The notes beneath the pieces were generated by a model that was not told the origin of the DNA, made no database searches, and was given only the letters and a program-made list of their open reading frames with translations. A program made the translations under genes and the position numbers. Shown piece after piece: positions 1 to 8,851 of a stretch of 13,516 nucleotides of DNA (position 1 is the first letter of the stretch; each line of letters opens with the position of its first letter). This DNA comes from an uncultured Lachnospiraceae bacterium (GTDB taxonomy: Bacteria > Bacillota > Clostridia > Lachnospirales > Lachnospiraceae): NCBI GenBank assembly GCA_910576895.1, contig CAJTJZ010000059.1:1-13516 (forward strand), written 5' to 3'.

Positions 1-222
1 TTATATTAGATGAAAATCCTTAAGTTGATGACATTGGCATAGCAGGTGGTTTTTTGTTTCGCACATCTCCATTTCTCCGTTGGAAGAAACTCCGATGTGC
101 TCAACAGGCTAAAGCCTATAAACTAACAAAAGGGCTGTCGCATAAAACAGTGCGGCAGCTCTTTTGTTATACTAAGCAGTCAGGTTTTTGGACCGCCAGT
201 ATAATTCTTTTCTTTCCATATT
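1..222. other. Structured non-coding region downstream of glgP
   Basis: I see no gene here. The stretch holds several inverted repeats in a row: GCACATC at 61-67 pairs with GATGTGC at 94-100, enclosing an imperfect inner stem (TTTCTCC near 72-78 against GGAAGAAA near 82-89); AGGCT at 106-110 pairs with AGCCT at 113-117; and the long stem-loop at 124-169 is listed separately. The series could be the trailing end of a plus-strand gene or a mobile-element end lying off the left edge, but there is too little sequence to decide. Confidence 0.4.
124..169 (+). terminator. Long stem-loop, probable terminator between glgP and the left flank
   Basis: Positions 124-142 pair with 151-169 around an 8-nt loop, giving 19 base pairs of which two (133/160 and 138/155) are G-U or U-G wobbles when read as plus-strand RNA. 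In the minus-strand RNA the same two positions become A-C mismatches, so the stem is best formed by a plus-strand transcript, perhaps from a convergent gene off the left edge. It ends in CTTTTG rather than a long T run. It starts about 54 bases past the glgP stop and could also end the glgP transcript. Confidence 0.6.
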
Positions 223-2478
223 TTAGGACAAATGCCAAATATCTTGATTATACTGAGCAATCGTTCTATCTGATGAGAAGAAACCTGCTTTTGCTATATT
301 AATTAACATTTTCTTTGCCCATGCTTTTCTATCTTCATATTCTTTTAGAGCAATTTCTTTGACACGAATATAATCTTTTACATCAAGCAATGTCATAAAC
401 CAATCTTTTCCTGCAATTTCTTTATGCAAATTCAATAATTTTTTTGCATCGCCGATTTTTAATATATCTTTACGAAGCATAAAATCAAGCCATTCTTTGA
501 TGTCATCATCATTGACATAATAATCTGCAGAATTATAATCTGCATTTTTATAATGTGCCAAAACTTCTTCACTACTTGCACCAAAAGTATAGATATTTTC
601 TTTTCCAACAAGCTCAGCAATTTCTACATTTGCCCCATCCATTGTTCCAAGTGTTACAGCACCATTTAACATAAATTTCATATTTCCTGTACCGCTTGCT
701 TCTTGGGAAGCTAAAGAAATTTGTTCTGAAATATCACAAGCTGGAATAATTTTTGCTGCTTTTGATACATTATAATTTTCTATCATTACGATATTTAAAT
801 ATGGGCTAACTTCGCTATCATTACGAATCAATTCTTCTAAACAAAGAATTAAATGAATAATATCTTTTGCTGTCTCATAAGCAGGGGCTGCTTTTGCACC
901 AAAGAAAACAGTAATTGGCGTAGATGGCTTATTTCCTTTTTTAATATCAAGATATTTATAAATAACATAAAGAGCATTCATCTGCTGCCGTTTATATTCA
1001 TGCAAGCGTTTTACCTGTACATCAAAAATAGAATTTTCATTAACAGTAATTCCTTGTGTTTTCTTTAAAAACTCAGCCAATTGATGCTTTTTCTCGCTTT
1101 TAATTGCAAGAAGTTTATCAAGAACTTCACTATCATCTTGATATTTTAATAAATCCTGCAATTTTTCTGCATTTTCTTTAAAATCTGAACCAATTAAACT
1201 TTCAATATAAGTAGAAAGTTCTTCATTACAATGCAATAGCCAGCGGCGGAATGTAATACCATTTGTCTTATTATTAAATTTATTTGGATATAATTTATAA
1301 AATTTATGAAGCTGTTCATTTTTTAAAATTTCTGTATGCAGATAAGCAACTCCATTGACACTAATTCCATAATGAATATCAATATTTGCCATATGCACTC
1401 TATTTTGTTTATCAATAATTGCAACATCTTCATCATGATAAGCATCATTTACCTTTTTATCTAATAGGCGGATAATTGGAAGTAACTGCGGAACAACACG
1501 ATCAAGATAATAAATTGGCCATTTTTCCAATGCTTCTGCAAGAATCGTATGATTTGTATAAGCACAAGTCTTTGATACAATCTCCACTGCTTCATCTAAT
1601 AAAATTCCCTCTTGATTTAATAAACGAATCAATTCTGGAATTACCATCGTTGGATGTGTATCATTAATTTGAATTACTGCATAATCATAAAGATCATGTA
1701 AATTTGAGCCTTTTTCTCTTGCTTCATCAAGAATCAGTCTTGCTGCATTGCTGACCATAAAATACTGCTGATAAATACGCAGCATACGTCCTTCATTATC
1801 ACTATCATCTGGATATAAAAATAAGGTCAGATTTTTTTCAATACAATTTTTATCAAATGTAATTGAATCTTTCTCTACAATCGATTCATCTACTGACTCA
1901 ATATCAAATAAATGAAGTTTATTGGTACGATTATGATAACCCGGAATTGCAATATCATACATACGAGAAACGACTCTTCGTTCACCAAAAAAGATTTCAT
2001 AACTTTTATCTGTTTTTGTAAGCCAACTTTCTTTTTCTATCCATGGATTGCTGACTTCTTTCTGGGCATTATGTTCAAATTCTTGTTTAAACAATCCCAA
2101 GTGATAATTTAATCCTATGCCATCACCATTTAAACCAAGTGTTGCAATTGAATCAAGGAAACAGGCAGCAAGGCGGCCAAGTCCACCATTTCCAAGCGAT
2201 GGTTCTGGTTCTATTTCCTCAATTTCATATAAAGATTTTCCATTTTCTTCTAAAAGTTTTTTCACTTCATCAAAAACACCTAAATTAATTAAATTGTTTG
2301 ATAAAAGCTTACCAATTAAAAATTCTGCTGAAATATAATATAATTTTTTCTTTCCTTGATTTGACTCTGCATTTGCTGCAAGATCTTTTGTCATCTCAAG
2401 AAGTGCATAATAAATTTCTTCATTAGAACAATCTTTTAATTCTCTGCCGTAACGTCTTTTGCAAATTTCTATTAGCAT
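223..2478 (-). CDS. glgP: Glycogen/alpha-glucan phosphorylase
   Basis: Cytoplasmic GT35 enzyme that releases glucose-1-phosphate from the non-reducing ends of glycogen or other alpha-1,4-glucans, using pyridoxal phosphate. The 751-residue product shows the family hallmarks in order: SLGNGGLGRLAACFLDS (94-110), INDTHP (271-276), YTNHTILAEALEKWP (307-321), KRLHEYKRQ (490-498) and the PLP-site motif EASGTGNMKFMLNG, whose Lys601 should carry the cofactor; it ends with the canonical SSDRTIAQYNQDIW. It is shorter than the roughly 800-residue enterobacterial enzymes, which fits the compact clostridial subtype with a reduced N terminus. The ATG is preceded by AAAGAGG at a suitable distance. It starts 48 bp after purL with no terminator between them, so it may be cotranscribed with purL. 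Substrate preference (glycogen or maltodextrin) cannot be told from sequence. Confidence 0.95.
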   Translation of the reverse strand: MLIEICKRRYGRELKDCSNEEIYYALLEMTKDLAANAESNQGKKKLYYISAEFLIGKLLSNNLINLGVFDEVKKLLEENGKSLYEIEEIEPEPSLGNGGLGRLAACFLDSIATLGLNGDGIGLNYHLGLFKQEFEHNAQKEVSNPWIEKESWLTKTDKSYEIFFGERRVVSRMYDIAIPGYHNRTNKLHLFDIESVDESIVEKDSITFDKNCIEKNLTLFLYPDDSDNEGRMLRIYQQYFMVSNAARLILDEAREKGSNLHDLYDYAVIQINDTHPTMVIPELIRLLNQEGILLDEAVEIVSKTCAYTNHTILAEALEKWPIYYLDRVVPQLLPIIRLLDKKVNDAYHDEDVAIIDKQNRVHMANIDIHYGISVNGVAYLHTEILKNEQLHKFYKLYPNKFNNKTNGITFRRWLLHCNEELSTYIESLIGSDFKENAEKLQDLLKYQDDSEVLDKLLAIKSEKKHQLAEFLKKTQGITVNENSIFDVQVKRLHEYKRQQMNALYVIYKYLDIKKGNKPSTPITVFFGAKAAPAYETAKDIIHLILCLEELIRNDSEVSPYLNIVMIENYNVSKAAKIIPACDISEQISLASQEASGTGNMKFMLNGAVTLGTMDGANVEIAELVGKENIYTFGASSEEVLAHYKNADYNSADYYVNDDDIKEWLDFMLRKDILKIGDAKKLLNLHKEIAGKDWFMTLLDVKDYIRVKEIALKEYEDRKAWAKKMLINIAKAGFFSSDRTIAQYNQDIWHLS

Positions 2479-2526
2479 ACTTACCTCTTTCCTGCGAAAT
2501 CTCGCAATTTAAAATACTGTTATTAC

Positions 2527-5500
2527 TTATTTGAAATATTCCACACCAGCTTCAAAGATATGCTGGTTTTGATCACCAAAAATATTCATGGCAACACCAT
2601 TTCCACGCCGTTCCGAATGTGCCATTTTTCCAAGTATACGTCCATCAGGGCTAAGAATCCCTTCAATAGCACGATAAGAACCATTTGGATTAAAATCCTC
2701 GTCCATAGTAGGATTTCCCTCGGTATCAACATATTGTGTTGCTACTTGTCCTTGTGCAAATAATTTATCAAGCCATTCTTTATTAGCAACAAACCGCCCT
2801 TCTCCATGACTTGCTGGAATGGAATAGACATTTCCAAGTCCTGCCTTTGCAAGCCATGGGGACTTATTACTAACAATTTTTGTATAAACTGTTTTTGAGA
2901 TATGCCGTCCAATGCTATTTGTTGTTAAGGTTGGTGTATCCCCTTTTATATCTGTAATTTCCCCATATGGAACAAGACCAAGTTTAATGAGTGCTTGAAA
3001 ACCATTACAAATACCCAATATAAGTCCATCTTTTTGCTTTAATAAATCATTGGTTGCTTCTTTTATTTTTGGATTCCTAAAAACAGAAGCAATAAATTTT
3101 GCTGAACCCTCTGGCTCATCTCCTGCAGAAAAACCTCCCGGAAACATAATCATTTGAGAATTTTTAATTGCCTTTGCATAAGCATCGACAGAATCACGAA
3201 TATCTGTTTCACTCATATTACGAAATACGATTGTTTCTACTTCTGCACCTGCTGCTTCAAAAGAAATCATGGTATCATATTCGCAATTTGTTCCCGGAAA
3301 TACAGGAATGAATACTTTTGGACGTGCTATTTTATTTCTTGCTGTATAAACTGTTTTTGCATCATATAGCTTTGTTTCTATTTCTTCTTTCTCTACATCT
3401 GATTTTGTAGGAAATACTTTTTCTAATGTTGATGTCCATGCAGTCAACATTTCTTCTATGGAAATCTTATCACTTCCATGCTGAATTTCCGGCGTTTTTA
3501 AAATGATTGCTAGTTTTTCGTAAGAAAGCTTTTCGGCAGCAAGATTTGATAAATCTGCTTCGGAAACTTCTGCAATAATTGTACCATATCTTGGCTCAAA
3601 CCAAAATTCATTTGGATAATTCATATAAAGCTGTAATCCAAGCTTATTGCCAAATGCCATCTTGCTGGCTGCTTCTGCAATACCACCATGTTCTACAACA
3701 TAAGCAGCTTTTACTATATGAAGTCTTGCAAGTTTTCCAATCTTTTTATATAAATCAAGTGCAAAATCATAATCTGGTAAATCATATGGATCTCTTTTTA
3801 AATGAAATGCTACTAAAAGATCACCTGCCTGTTTTAATTCTGGTGTAATAATATCTTCCAATTTTGCAATATCTACAGCAAAAGAACAAAGTGTTGGTGG
3901 TACATCAATATCATTAAATGTACCTGACATGCTGTCTTTTCCTCCAATGGAAGGAAGGCCTAGTCTTATCTGTGCTTCATAAGCACCAAGAAGTGCAGCC
4001 ATTGGCTCTCCCCACCGCTTTTTCTCTGTTCCAAGACGTTTAAAATATTCCTGAAAGGTAAAGCGAATCTTAGAAATATCACCACCAGCAGCAGCAATTT
4101 TTGCTACAGAAGTTAAAATGGCATAAATAGAACCATGATAAGGACTCCAGCTCATCATATAAGGATCGATTCCATAACTCATCATTGTTACAGTTTCACA
4201 ATCTCCTTCTAAAACAGGAAGTTTTGCTACCATTGTTTGAATTGGCGTTAATTGATATTTACCACCATAAGGCATCATAACAGTGCCTGCACCAATGGAA
4301 CTATCAAACATTTCTACAAGTCCTTTTTGGGAGCATACATTCAAATCAGCCAGATTATCAAGCCATGTCTTTTTAAAATTATCTGCTTTTATTTCTTTAT
4401 AAAATATATTTTTATTTTCATCTGGCATTGTAATCGTAACATCGGTTTCCTGATGTGCTCCATTGGTATCAAGAAATGCTCTGCTAATATCTACAATCTT
4501 TTTTCCTCTCCATAAAAGCACAAGGCGAGGCTCTTTTGTTACATTTGCTACACAAACAGCTTCTAAGTTTTCCTCTTTTGCATATCCAAGAAATTTTTCT
4601 ACATTTTCTTTACTTACAACAACAGCCATACGTTCTTGCGATTCCGATATGGCAAGTTCTGTTCCATCAAGTCCTGCATATTTTTTTGGTACTTTATCAA
4701 GATCAACAATTAAGCCCTGTGCTAATTCTCCAATAGCAACAGAAACACCACCAGCACCAAAATCATTGCATTTTTTTATAATAGAACTAACTTCTTTTCT
4801 GCGAAATAATCTTTGAATTTTACGTTCTGTTGGTGGATTTCCTTTTTGCACTTCTGCACCACAAACATGAATGGAATCAGTTGTATGTGCTTTGGAAGAT
4901 CCTGTAGCACCACCGCACCCATCTCTTCCTGTACGTCCACCAAGCAAAATAATAATATCGCCCGGATCGGAATTTTCACGAATGACATTTTTTCTTTCCG
5001 CTGCACCAAGAACAGCACCAATCTCCAAGCGTTTTGCTACATAATTTGGATGATAAACTTCATGCACAAGTCCTGTAGCAAGTCCAATCTGATTTCCATA
5101 AGAACTATATCCACTAGCAGCAGATTTTACAATCTTTTTTTGCGGTAATTTTCCCTCGATTGTTTCCTTTAATGATTTTGTTGGATCGGCAGCACCTGTA
5201 ATCCGCATTGCCTGATATACATAACCACGCCCCGATAAAGGATCACGAATAGCACCGCCAAGACAAGTCGCTGCTCCACCAAATGGTTCAATTTCTGTTG
5301 GATGATTATGGGTCTCATTTTTAAAAAATACAAGCCACTCTTGCTTTTCTCCATCAATCACAACAGGAACAATAATAGAGCAAGCATTAATTTCATCGGA
5401 AACTTCCATATCCTCTAATTTTCCATCTGCTTTTAACTTTTTCATACCAAGTAATGCAATATCCATTAAAGAAACAAATTTATCTGGTCGATTTTGATAT

Positions 5501-6291
5501 AATTCTCCTCGATCTTTTAAATAACGTTCATAAGTTTCAAAAATTGGTTTATGGTAATAACCATCTTCAAAAGTAATTTCTTTTAATTCTGTTAAAAATG
5601 TTGTATGACGACAATGATCTGACCAATACGTATCTAATACACGAATTTCGGTTACAAAAGGATCTCGTTTTTCTTCTTTTTTAAAGTAATTTTGAATATG
5701 CAAAAAATCCTGAAATGTCATAGCAAGTCCTAAAGAATTATATAAAACAGAAAGTTCCTGCTCTGGCATATCCTGAAAGCCTTCAAAAACTTTAATATCT
5801 TCTGGTTCTCCAAACTCTTGTAATAATGTATCTGGTTTTATTTCATCAGTTTCTCTGGAATCTACAGGATTGATGCAATATTCCTTAATTTTTTCTAATT
5901 CTTCTTTTGATACATTTCCTGTTAAAGCATACGTTGTTGCAGAACGAATCGTTGGTTCTTCTGTTTCATCTAAAAGCTGTACACATTGTTCTGCCGAATC
6001 CGCACGCTGATCAAACTGCCCCGGAAGATATTCTACAGAAAATACAATATTCCCTGCATTTTCTGGCAGTCTATCCTTATATAGAATATCCACAGGAGGC
6101 TCGGAAAATACAATCGACAATGCTTTCTGATAAGTTTCTTCCTTTATATTTTCTATATCATAACGAATAAATACCCGTACATTTTCTATTGTATTCATTC
6201 CAAGATAACTTTGAATTTCTCCTTTTAATTCCTTTGCTCGAATATCATAAGGTTTTTTCTTTTCCACATAAATTCGCTTTACATTGCTCAT
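2527..6291 (-). CDS. purL: Phosphoribosylformylglycinamidine (FGAM) synthase, single-chain
   Basis: Cytoplasmic purine-biosynthesis enzyme that converts FGAR, ATP and glutamine to FGAM. The 1254-residue protein joins the synthetase part and the class I glutaminase in one chain, unlike the separate PurS/PurL/PurQ of Bacillus. Visible motifs: YWSDHCRHTTF (222-232), FKNETHNHPTEIEPFGGAA starting at 323, and a C-terminal glutaminase from about residue 990 with FPGTNCEYD (Cys1003), FPGGFSAGDE, nucleophile Cys1095 in LGICNGFQ and His1162/Glu1164 in SHGEGRF. All glutaminase triad residues are present. The ATG start is supported by GAAAGGAA just upstream and by a strong promoter about 100 bp away. No purine riboswitch is seen in the leader. 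The gene stands apart from other pur genes and is followed closely by glgP. Confidence 0.96.
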   Translation of the reverse strand: MSNVKRIYVEKKKPYDIRAKELKGEIQSYLGMNTIENVRVFIRYDIENIKEETYQKALSIVFSEPPVDILYKDRLPENAGNIVFSVEYLPGQFDQRADSAEQCVQLLDETEEPTIRSATTYALTGNVSKEELEKIKEYCINPVDSRETDEIKPDTLLQEFGEPEDIKVFEGFQDMPEQELSVLYNSLGLAMTFQDFLHIQNYFKKEEKRDPFVTEIRVLDTYWSDHCRHTTFLTELKEITFEDGYYHKPIFETYERYLKDRGELYQNRPDKFVSLMDIALLGMKKLKADGKLEDMEVSDEINACSIIVPVVIDGEKQEWLVFFKNETHNHPTEIEPFGGAATCLGGAIRDPLSGRGYVYQAMRITGAADPTKSLKETIEGKLPQKKIVKSAASGYSSYGNQIGLATGLVHEVYHPNYVAKRLEIGAVLGAAERKNVIRENSDPGDIIILLGGRTGRDGCGGATGSSKAHTTDSIHVCGAEVQKGNPPTERKIQRLFRRKEVSSIIKKCNDFGAGGVSVAIGELAQGLIVDLDKVPKKYAGLDGTELAISESQERMAVVVSKENVEKFLGYAKEENLEAVCVANVTKEPRLVLLWRGKKIVDISRAFLDTNGAHQETDVTITMPDENKNIFYKEIKADNFKKTWLDNLADLNVCSQKGLVEMFDSSIGAGTVMMPYGGKYQLTPIQTMVAKLPVLEGDCETVTMMSYGIDPYMMSWSPYHGSIYAILTSVAKIAAAGGDISKIRFTFQEYFKRLGTEKKRWGEPMAALLGAYEAQIRLGLPSIGGKDSMSGTFNDIDVPPTLCSFAVDIAKLEDIITPELKQAGDLLVAFHLKRDPYDLPDYDFALDLYKKIGKLARLHIVKAAYVVEHGGIAEAASKMAFGNKLGLQLYMNYPNEFWFEPRYGTIIAEVSEADLSNLAAEKLSYEKLAIILKTPEIQHGSDKISIEEMLTAWTSTLEKVFPTKSDVEKEEIETKLYDAKTVYTARNKIARPKVFIPVFPGTNCEYDTMISFEAAGAEVETIVFRNMSETDIRDSVDAYAKAIKNSQMIMFPGGFSAGDEPEGSAKFIASVFRNPKIKEATNDLLKQKDGLILGICNGFQALIKLGLVPYGEITDIKGDTPTLTTNSIGRHISKTVYTKIVSNKSPWLAKAGLGNVYSIPASHGEGRFVANKEWLDKLFAQGQVATQYVDTEGNPTMDEDFNPNGSYRAIEGILSPDGRILGKMAHSERRGNGVAMNIFGDQNQHIFEAGVEYFK

Positions 6292-6334
6292 TGGATTTGT
6301 TCCTTTCTATCATCAATCAGTAAAGATATCATAG

Positions 6335-6381
6335 CATTTTTTACCTGTAAAAAATACAATTTCCTTACATATTTTACCTGT
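6335..6381. promoter_or_regulatory. Paired 14-bp repeats, candidate operator in the purL leader
   Basis: Two near-identical copies (13 of 14 bases) of CATWTTTTACCTGT lie at 6335-6348 and 6368-6381, with starts 33 bp apart, close to three helical turns. The first copy is part of a perfect palindrome, TTTTTTAC-CT-GTAAAAAA, at 6337-6354. The second overlaps the predicted purL transcription start. Position, symmetry and spacing suggest a repressor site. I do not recognise the motif as a known regulator's box. Confidence 0.4.
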
Positions 6382-6386
6382 TTGAC

Positions 6387-6415
6387 AGTATAGCATATTA
6401 TAGATTCAGGTGCAA
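6387..6415 (-). promoter_or_regulatory. purL promoter, sigma-A type
   Basis: On the minus strand there is TTGCAC, a 17-base spacer and TATACT, with a TG dinucleotide one base before the -10 (extended -10). The spacing is optimal and the predicted start falls near 6380, about 90 nt upstream of the purL ATG. It lies just beyond the secDF terminator, so purL is probably transcribed independently of secDF. Confidence 0.75.
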
Positions 6416-6458
6416 GCAAGAATCGCATTTTTCCTACAAGGATTACAGTTATTGTTAT

Positions 6459-6505
6459 AAAAAAAGCAGATGATTTGCATTCTTTTTATTAAGCAAACCA
6501 CCCAC
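6459..6505 (-). terminator. Rho-independent terminator of secDF
   Basis: On the minus strand, 13 base pairs form between GTGGGTGGTTTGC and GCAAATCATCTGC (6493-6505 with 6466-6478) around a 14-nt loop, including several G-U wobbles that work only in the minus-strand RNA. Seven U residues follow directly. It starts about 24 bases after the secDF stop codon. Confidence 0.85.
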
Positions 6506-6528
6506 TTCTTTTTTCTCCCTCTTATCCT

Positions 6529-8760
6529 TTATTTCTTTTTCTTTACAAACTTTGTTTTTAATGTAAACCATAAAATTCCTGTAATGCAAATCGAAGAATA
6601 TCCACCGCAGATAATTCCTGCCATCAATGGAATTGCAAATGCCCGAATATCTTCTACACCAAGAATTGCTAACATAAGCACCATAATTAAGGTGGTCAAT
6701 GAAGTATTAATACTTCTAGTAAAGGTAGAACTAATACTTGTATTTACAACATTTTTTAATGCTTCTTCACTCCGCTTTCCATGAAGTGTTTCACGAATAC
6801 GGTCAAATATAACGATAGTTGCATTGATAGAATATCCGACAATTGTCAACATGCAAGCAATAAAGGTATTACCAACGGAAATTCTTGCAGCAGCATATAC
6901 AAGCAGGACACAAATAACATCATGCAAAAGTGCTAACACAGCACTTGCACCAAAATTAAAATCTTTAAATCGTATCCAAATATAAATTAACATACAAATT
7001 GCTGCAATAATAACAGAAATAATTGCATCACTTCTCATCTCACTGCTGACAGAACCACTAATATTTTGAATCGCAATTTGATCTTCTGGAATACCATAAG
7101 TATCTTTAAATGCTGTGGTAACTGCTTCTCTCTTTGTAAGATCCAATTCCTCTGTTTTTAAAGAAACGGCATTTTCATCTTCAATTACTGCGGTCTCTGG
7201 TATATTTCCAACTGTTTCTTTCATTAAATCTGCTACATTTTTCTGTTCCTCTACTGCGGAAACATCACTATTTAATGTGATTTTTGTAGAAGTACCACCT
7301 TGAAAATCAAGTCCATAATTTAAAATATTTCCAATCGTTGCTTTATTGAAAATTAAAGCAGCAATACAAAGTATAATCATTGCACCAGAAATTCCAAAGA
7401 ATTTTACTTTATTTCCAACAAAATCTCTTACTTTGACTTCCTTTTGCACACCAAACATACCTATCTTATTGAATCCAAGATGATATAAGGCATTTAAAAT
7501 AGATCTTGTAACAAATAATGCTGTAAACATAGATAAAATAATACCAATAAATAATGTCTGAGCAAATCCTTTCACCGTACCAGAACCCTTTACCCAAAGA
7601 ACAATGGCTGCAATTAATGTTGTTACATTACCATCTACAATAGCAGAAAGTGCTTTATCAAAGCCAACTTTCATAGCAGAAAGAATCGTTTTTCCATCGG
7701 CGAGTTCTTCTCGAATCCTCTGGAAAATAATAACATTTGCATCTACTGCCATACCTACAGAAAGAATAATACCAGCAATACCCGGAAGTGTTAAGGTAAC
7801 ATCAAGTACATTGAGTGATACTAAAACTAAAACAGTATATAAAGTTAATGCAATACTTGCTGCCAGTCCCGGAATACGATAATAGGCACACATAAAGAGA
7901 ACAACAAGAATAAAACCAATCGCTCCCGCAATTAAGCTTGTCCGTAAAGCTTCTGCACCAAGCTTTGCACCTACGGTATTTGATTGTACTTCATGAAGTT
8001 CCAGTGGAAGTGCACCAATACGAATGGTAGAGGCAAGTTCTTCTGCTTCTGCAAACGTTTCCTGTCCACTAATTTGTGCTTCTCCTGATGTAATTGCTTG
8101 ATTTACAATAGGCTCAGAAATAGTATTTCCATCATATACAATCGAAATTGGCTGTCCTACAAATTCTTCGGTTGCTTTTGCAAATTTCTTTGTTCCTGCT
8201 TTATTTAATTCCAACTGTACAACATATTCATTTAATCCTGTTGTCTGTGCCTGAATCGTTGCTGCCTGTGCATTTGCAATATCGCTTCCATCAATAACAA
8301 CTTCTCCATTGGGATCAATAAATTCAATCGCTCCCGCTTTTCCAAGAGCTTCCAAAATTTCATTTGCATTTGTAACACCCGGAATATCTACGGTAATGCG
8401 GTTTGTTCCTTCTTGCCGTACTTCGGATTCCGTACTATAATTTTCCACACGCTTTTGAAGCTTATAAACCGTATCATTCATTTCGGTACTATTTGGATTT
8501 GCTTTATTTGCTTCATAAGTAATACTAACACCACCTGCAAGATCAAGCCCAAGCTTAATATTTGCCGCAGCACCTTTTCCATATTGAAATTTAATTGCAG
8601 AAGATGTTACAACTTCTCCTGTCTCTGGATCGGTTGTTTCCTCTACTACATTTGTATTATGCCCATTAATACCACGCCATGCAATAAATGCTAATGCAAG
8701 AATCGCAAGGACGACAAGAATAAGACAGGCTATGCTTCTGTTTTTGCTATTCCTTTTCAT
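6529..8760 (-). CDS. secDF: Protein translocase subunit SecDF (fused)
   Basis: Membrane motor that uses the ion gradient to complete export of proteins through SecYEG. The 743-residue product (counted from the MKRNSKN start) fuses SecD and SecF. Visible features: the first membrane segment at about residues 9-29, SecD motif GLDLAGGV, a large external region, and the SecD signature VGMAVDANVIIFQRIREEL with Asp340; then the SecF half with GLDFQGGT, GYSINATIVIFDRIRETL and the Arg682-containing TRSINTSLTT. The SecF position that is usually Asp (SIND) is Ala647 here. The frame stays open upstream to 8814, giving 18 extra residues from ATG at 8812-8814, but homology favours the start at 8758-8760. 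That start lacks an adjacent ribosome binding site; see the leader feature. The gene is monocistronic by its terminator. Confidence 0.93.
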   Translation of the reverse strand: MKRNSKNRSIACLILVVLAILALAFIAWRGINGHNTNVVEETTDPETGEVVTSSAIKFQYGKGAAANIKLGLDLAGGVSITYEANKANPNSTEMNDTVYKLQKRVENYSTESEVRQEGTNRITVDIPGVTNANEILEALGKAGAIEFIDPNGEVVIDGSDIANAQAATIQAQTTGLNEYVVQLELNKAGTKKFAKATEEFVGQPISIVYDGNTISEPIVNQAITSGEAQISGQETFAEAEELASTIRIGALPLELHEVQSNTVGAKLGAEALRTSLIAGAIGFILVVLFMCAYYRIPGLAASIALTLYTVLVLVSLNVLDVTLTLPGIAGIILSVGMAVDANVIIFQRIREELADGKTILSAMKVGFDKALSAIVDGNVTTLIAAIVLWVKGSGTVKGFAQTLFIGIILSMFTALFVTRSILNALYHLGFNKIGMFGVQKEVKVRDFVGNKVKFFGISGAMIILCIAALIFNKATIGNILNYGLDFQGGTSTKITLNSDVSAVEEQKNVADLMKETVGNIPETAVIEDENAVSLKTEELDLTKREAVTTAFKDTYGIPEDQIAIQNISGSVSSEMRSDAIISVIIAAICMLIYIWIRFKDFNFGASAVLALLHDVICVLLVYAAARISVGNTFIACMLTIVGYSINATIVIFDRIRETLHGKRSEEALKNVVNTSISSTFTRSINTSLTTLIMVLMLAILGVEDIRAFAIPLMAGIICGGYSSICITGILWFTLKTKFVKKKK

Positions 8761-8846
8761 AAAATGTAACAGGCACGAAAACCCAATACTTTTCATAAAT
8801 GAAAAGCATTGCAAACCTTGGGTGGTGGGAGTGCCATCCTCCTTTT
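8761..8846 (-). promoter_or_regulatory. secDF leader with a distant Shine-Dalgarno and a nested stem-loop
   Basis: The only strong ribosome binding site (AAGGAGG, complement of 8838-8844) lies about 77 nt before the likely secDF ATG at 8760. Between them are nested inverted repeats: GGCAC/GTGCC (8772-8776 with 8831-8835), ACCCAA/TTGGGT (8781-8786 with 8818-8823), and a 12-13 bp arm with a 2-nt loop at 8784-8811 whose single wobble pairs only in the minus-strand RNA. If folded, only 13 nt separate the Shine-Dalgarno from the ATG. A 14-codon ORF from the ATG touching the Shine-Dalgarno ends in TGA overlapping another in-frame ATG of secDF. It may be a regulatory leader, or the left end of the mobile element. 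Confidence 0.4.
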
Positions 8847-8851
8847 TTGAT

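Noticed and set aside
4463..4816. 117-codon plus-strand open frame inside purL
   Set aside because: It lies wholly opposite purL, has no family resemblance and no ribosome binding site; it is a shadow of the real gene. The other frames opposite or within purL, glgP and secDF are rejected for the same reason.
6292..6380. Purine riboswitch in the purL leader
   Set aside because: The leader is under 100 nt, AT-rich and lacks the three-helix junction; only the repeat/palindrome described is seen.
6382..6410. Plus-strand promoter from TTGACA at 6382
   Set aside because: No -10 at a workable distance and no plus-strand gene downstream; the same bases form the well-spaced minus-strand purL promoter.
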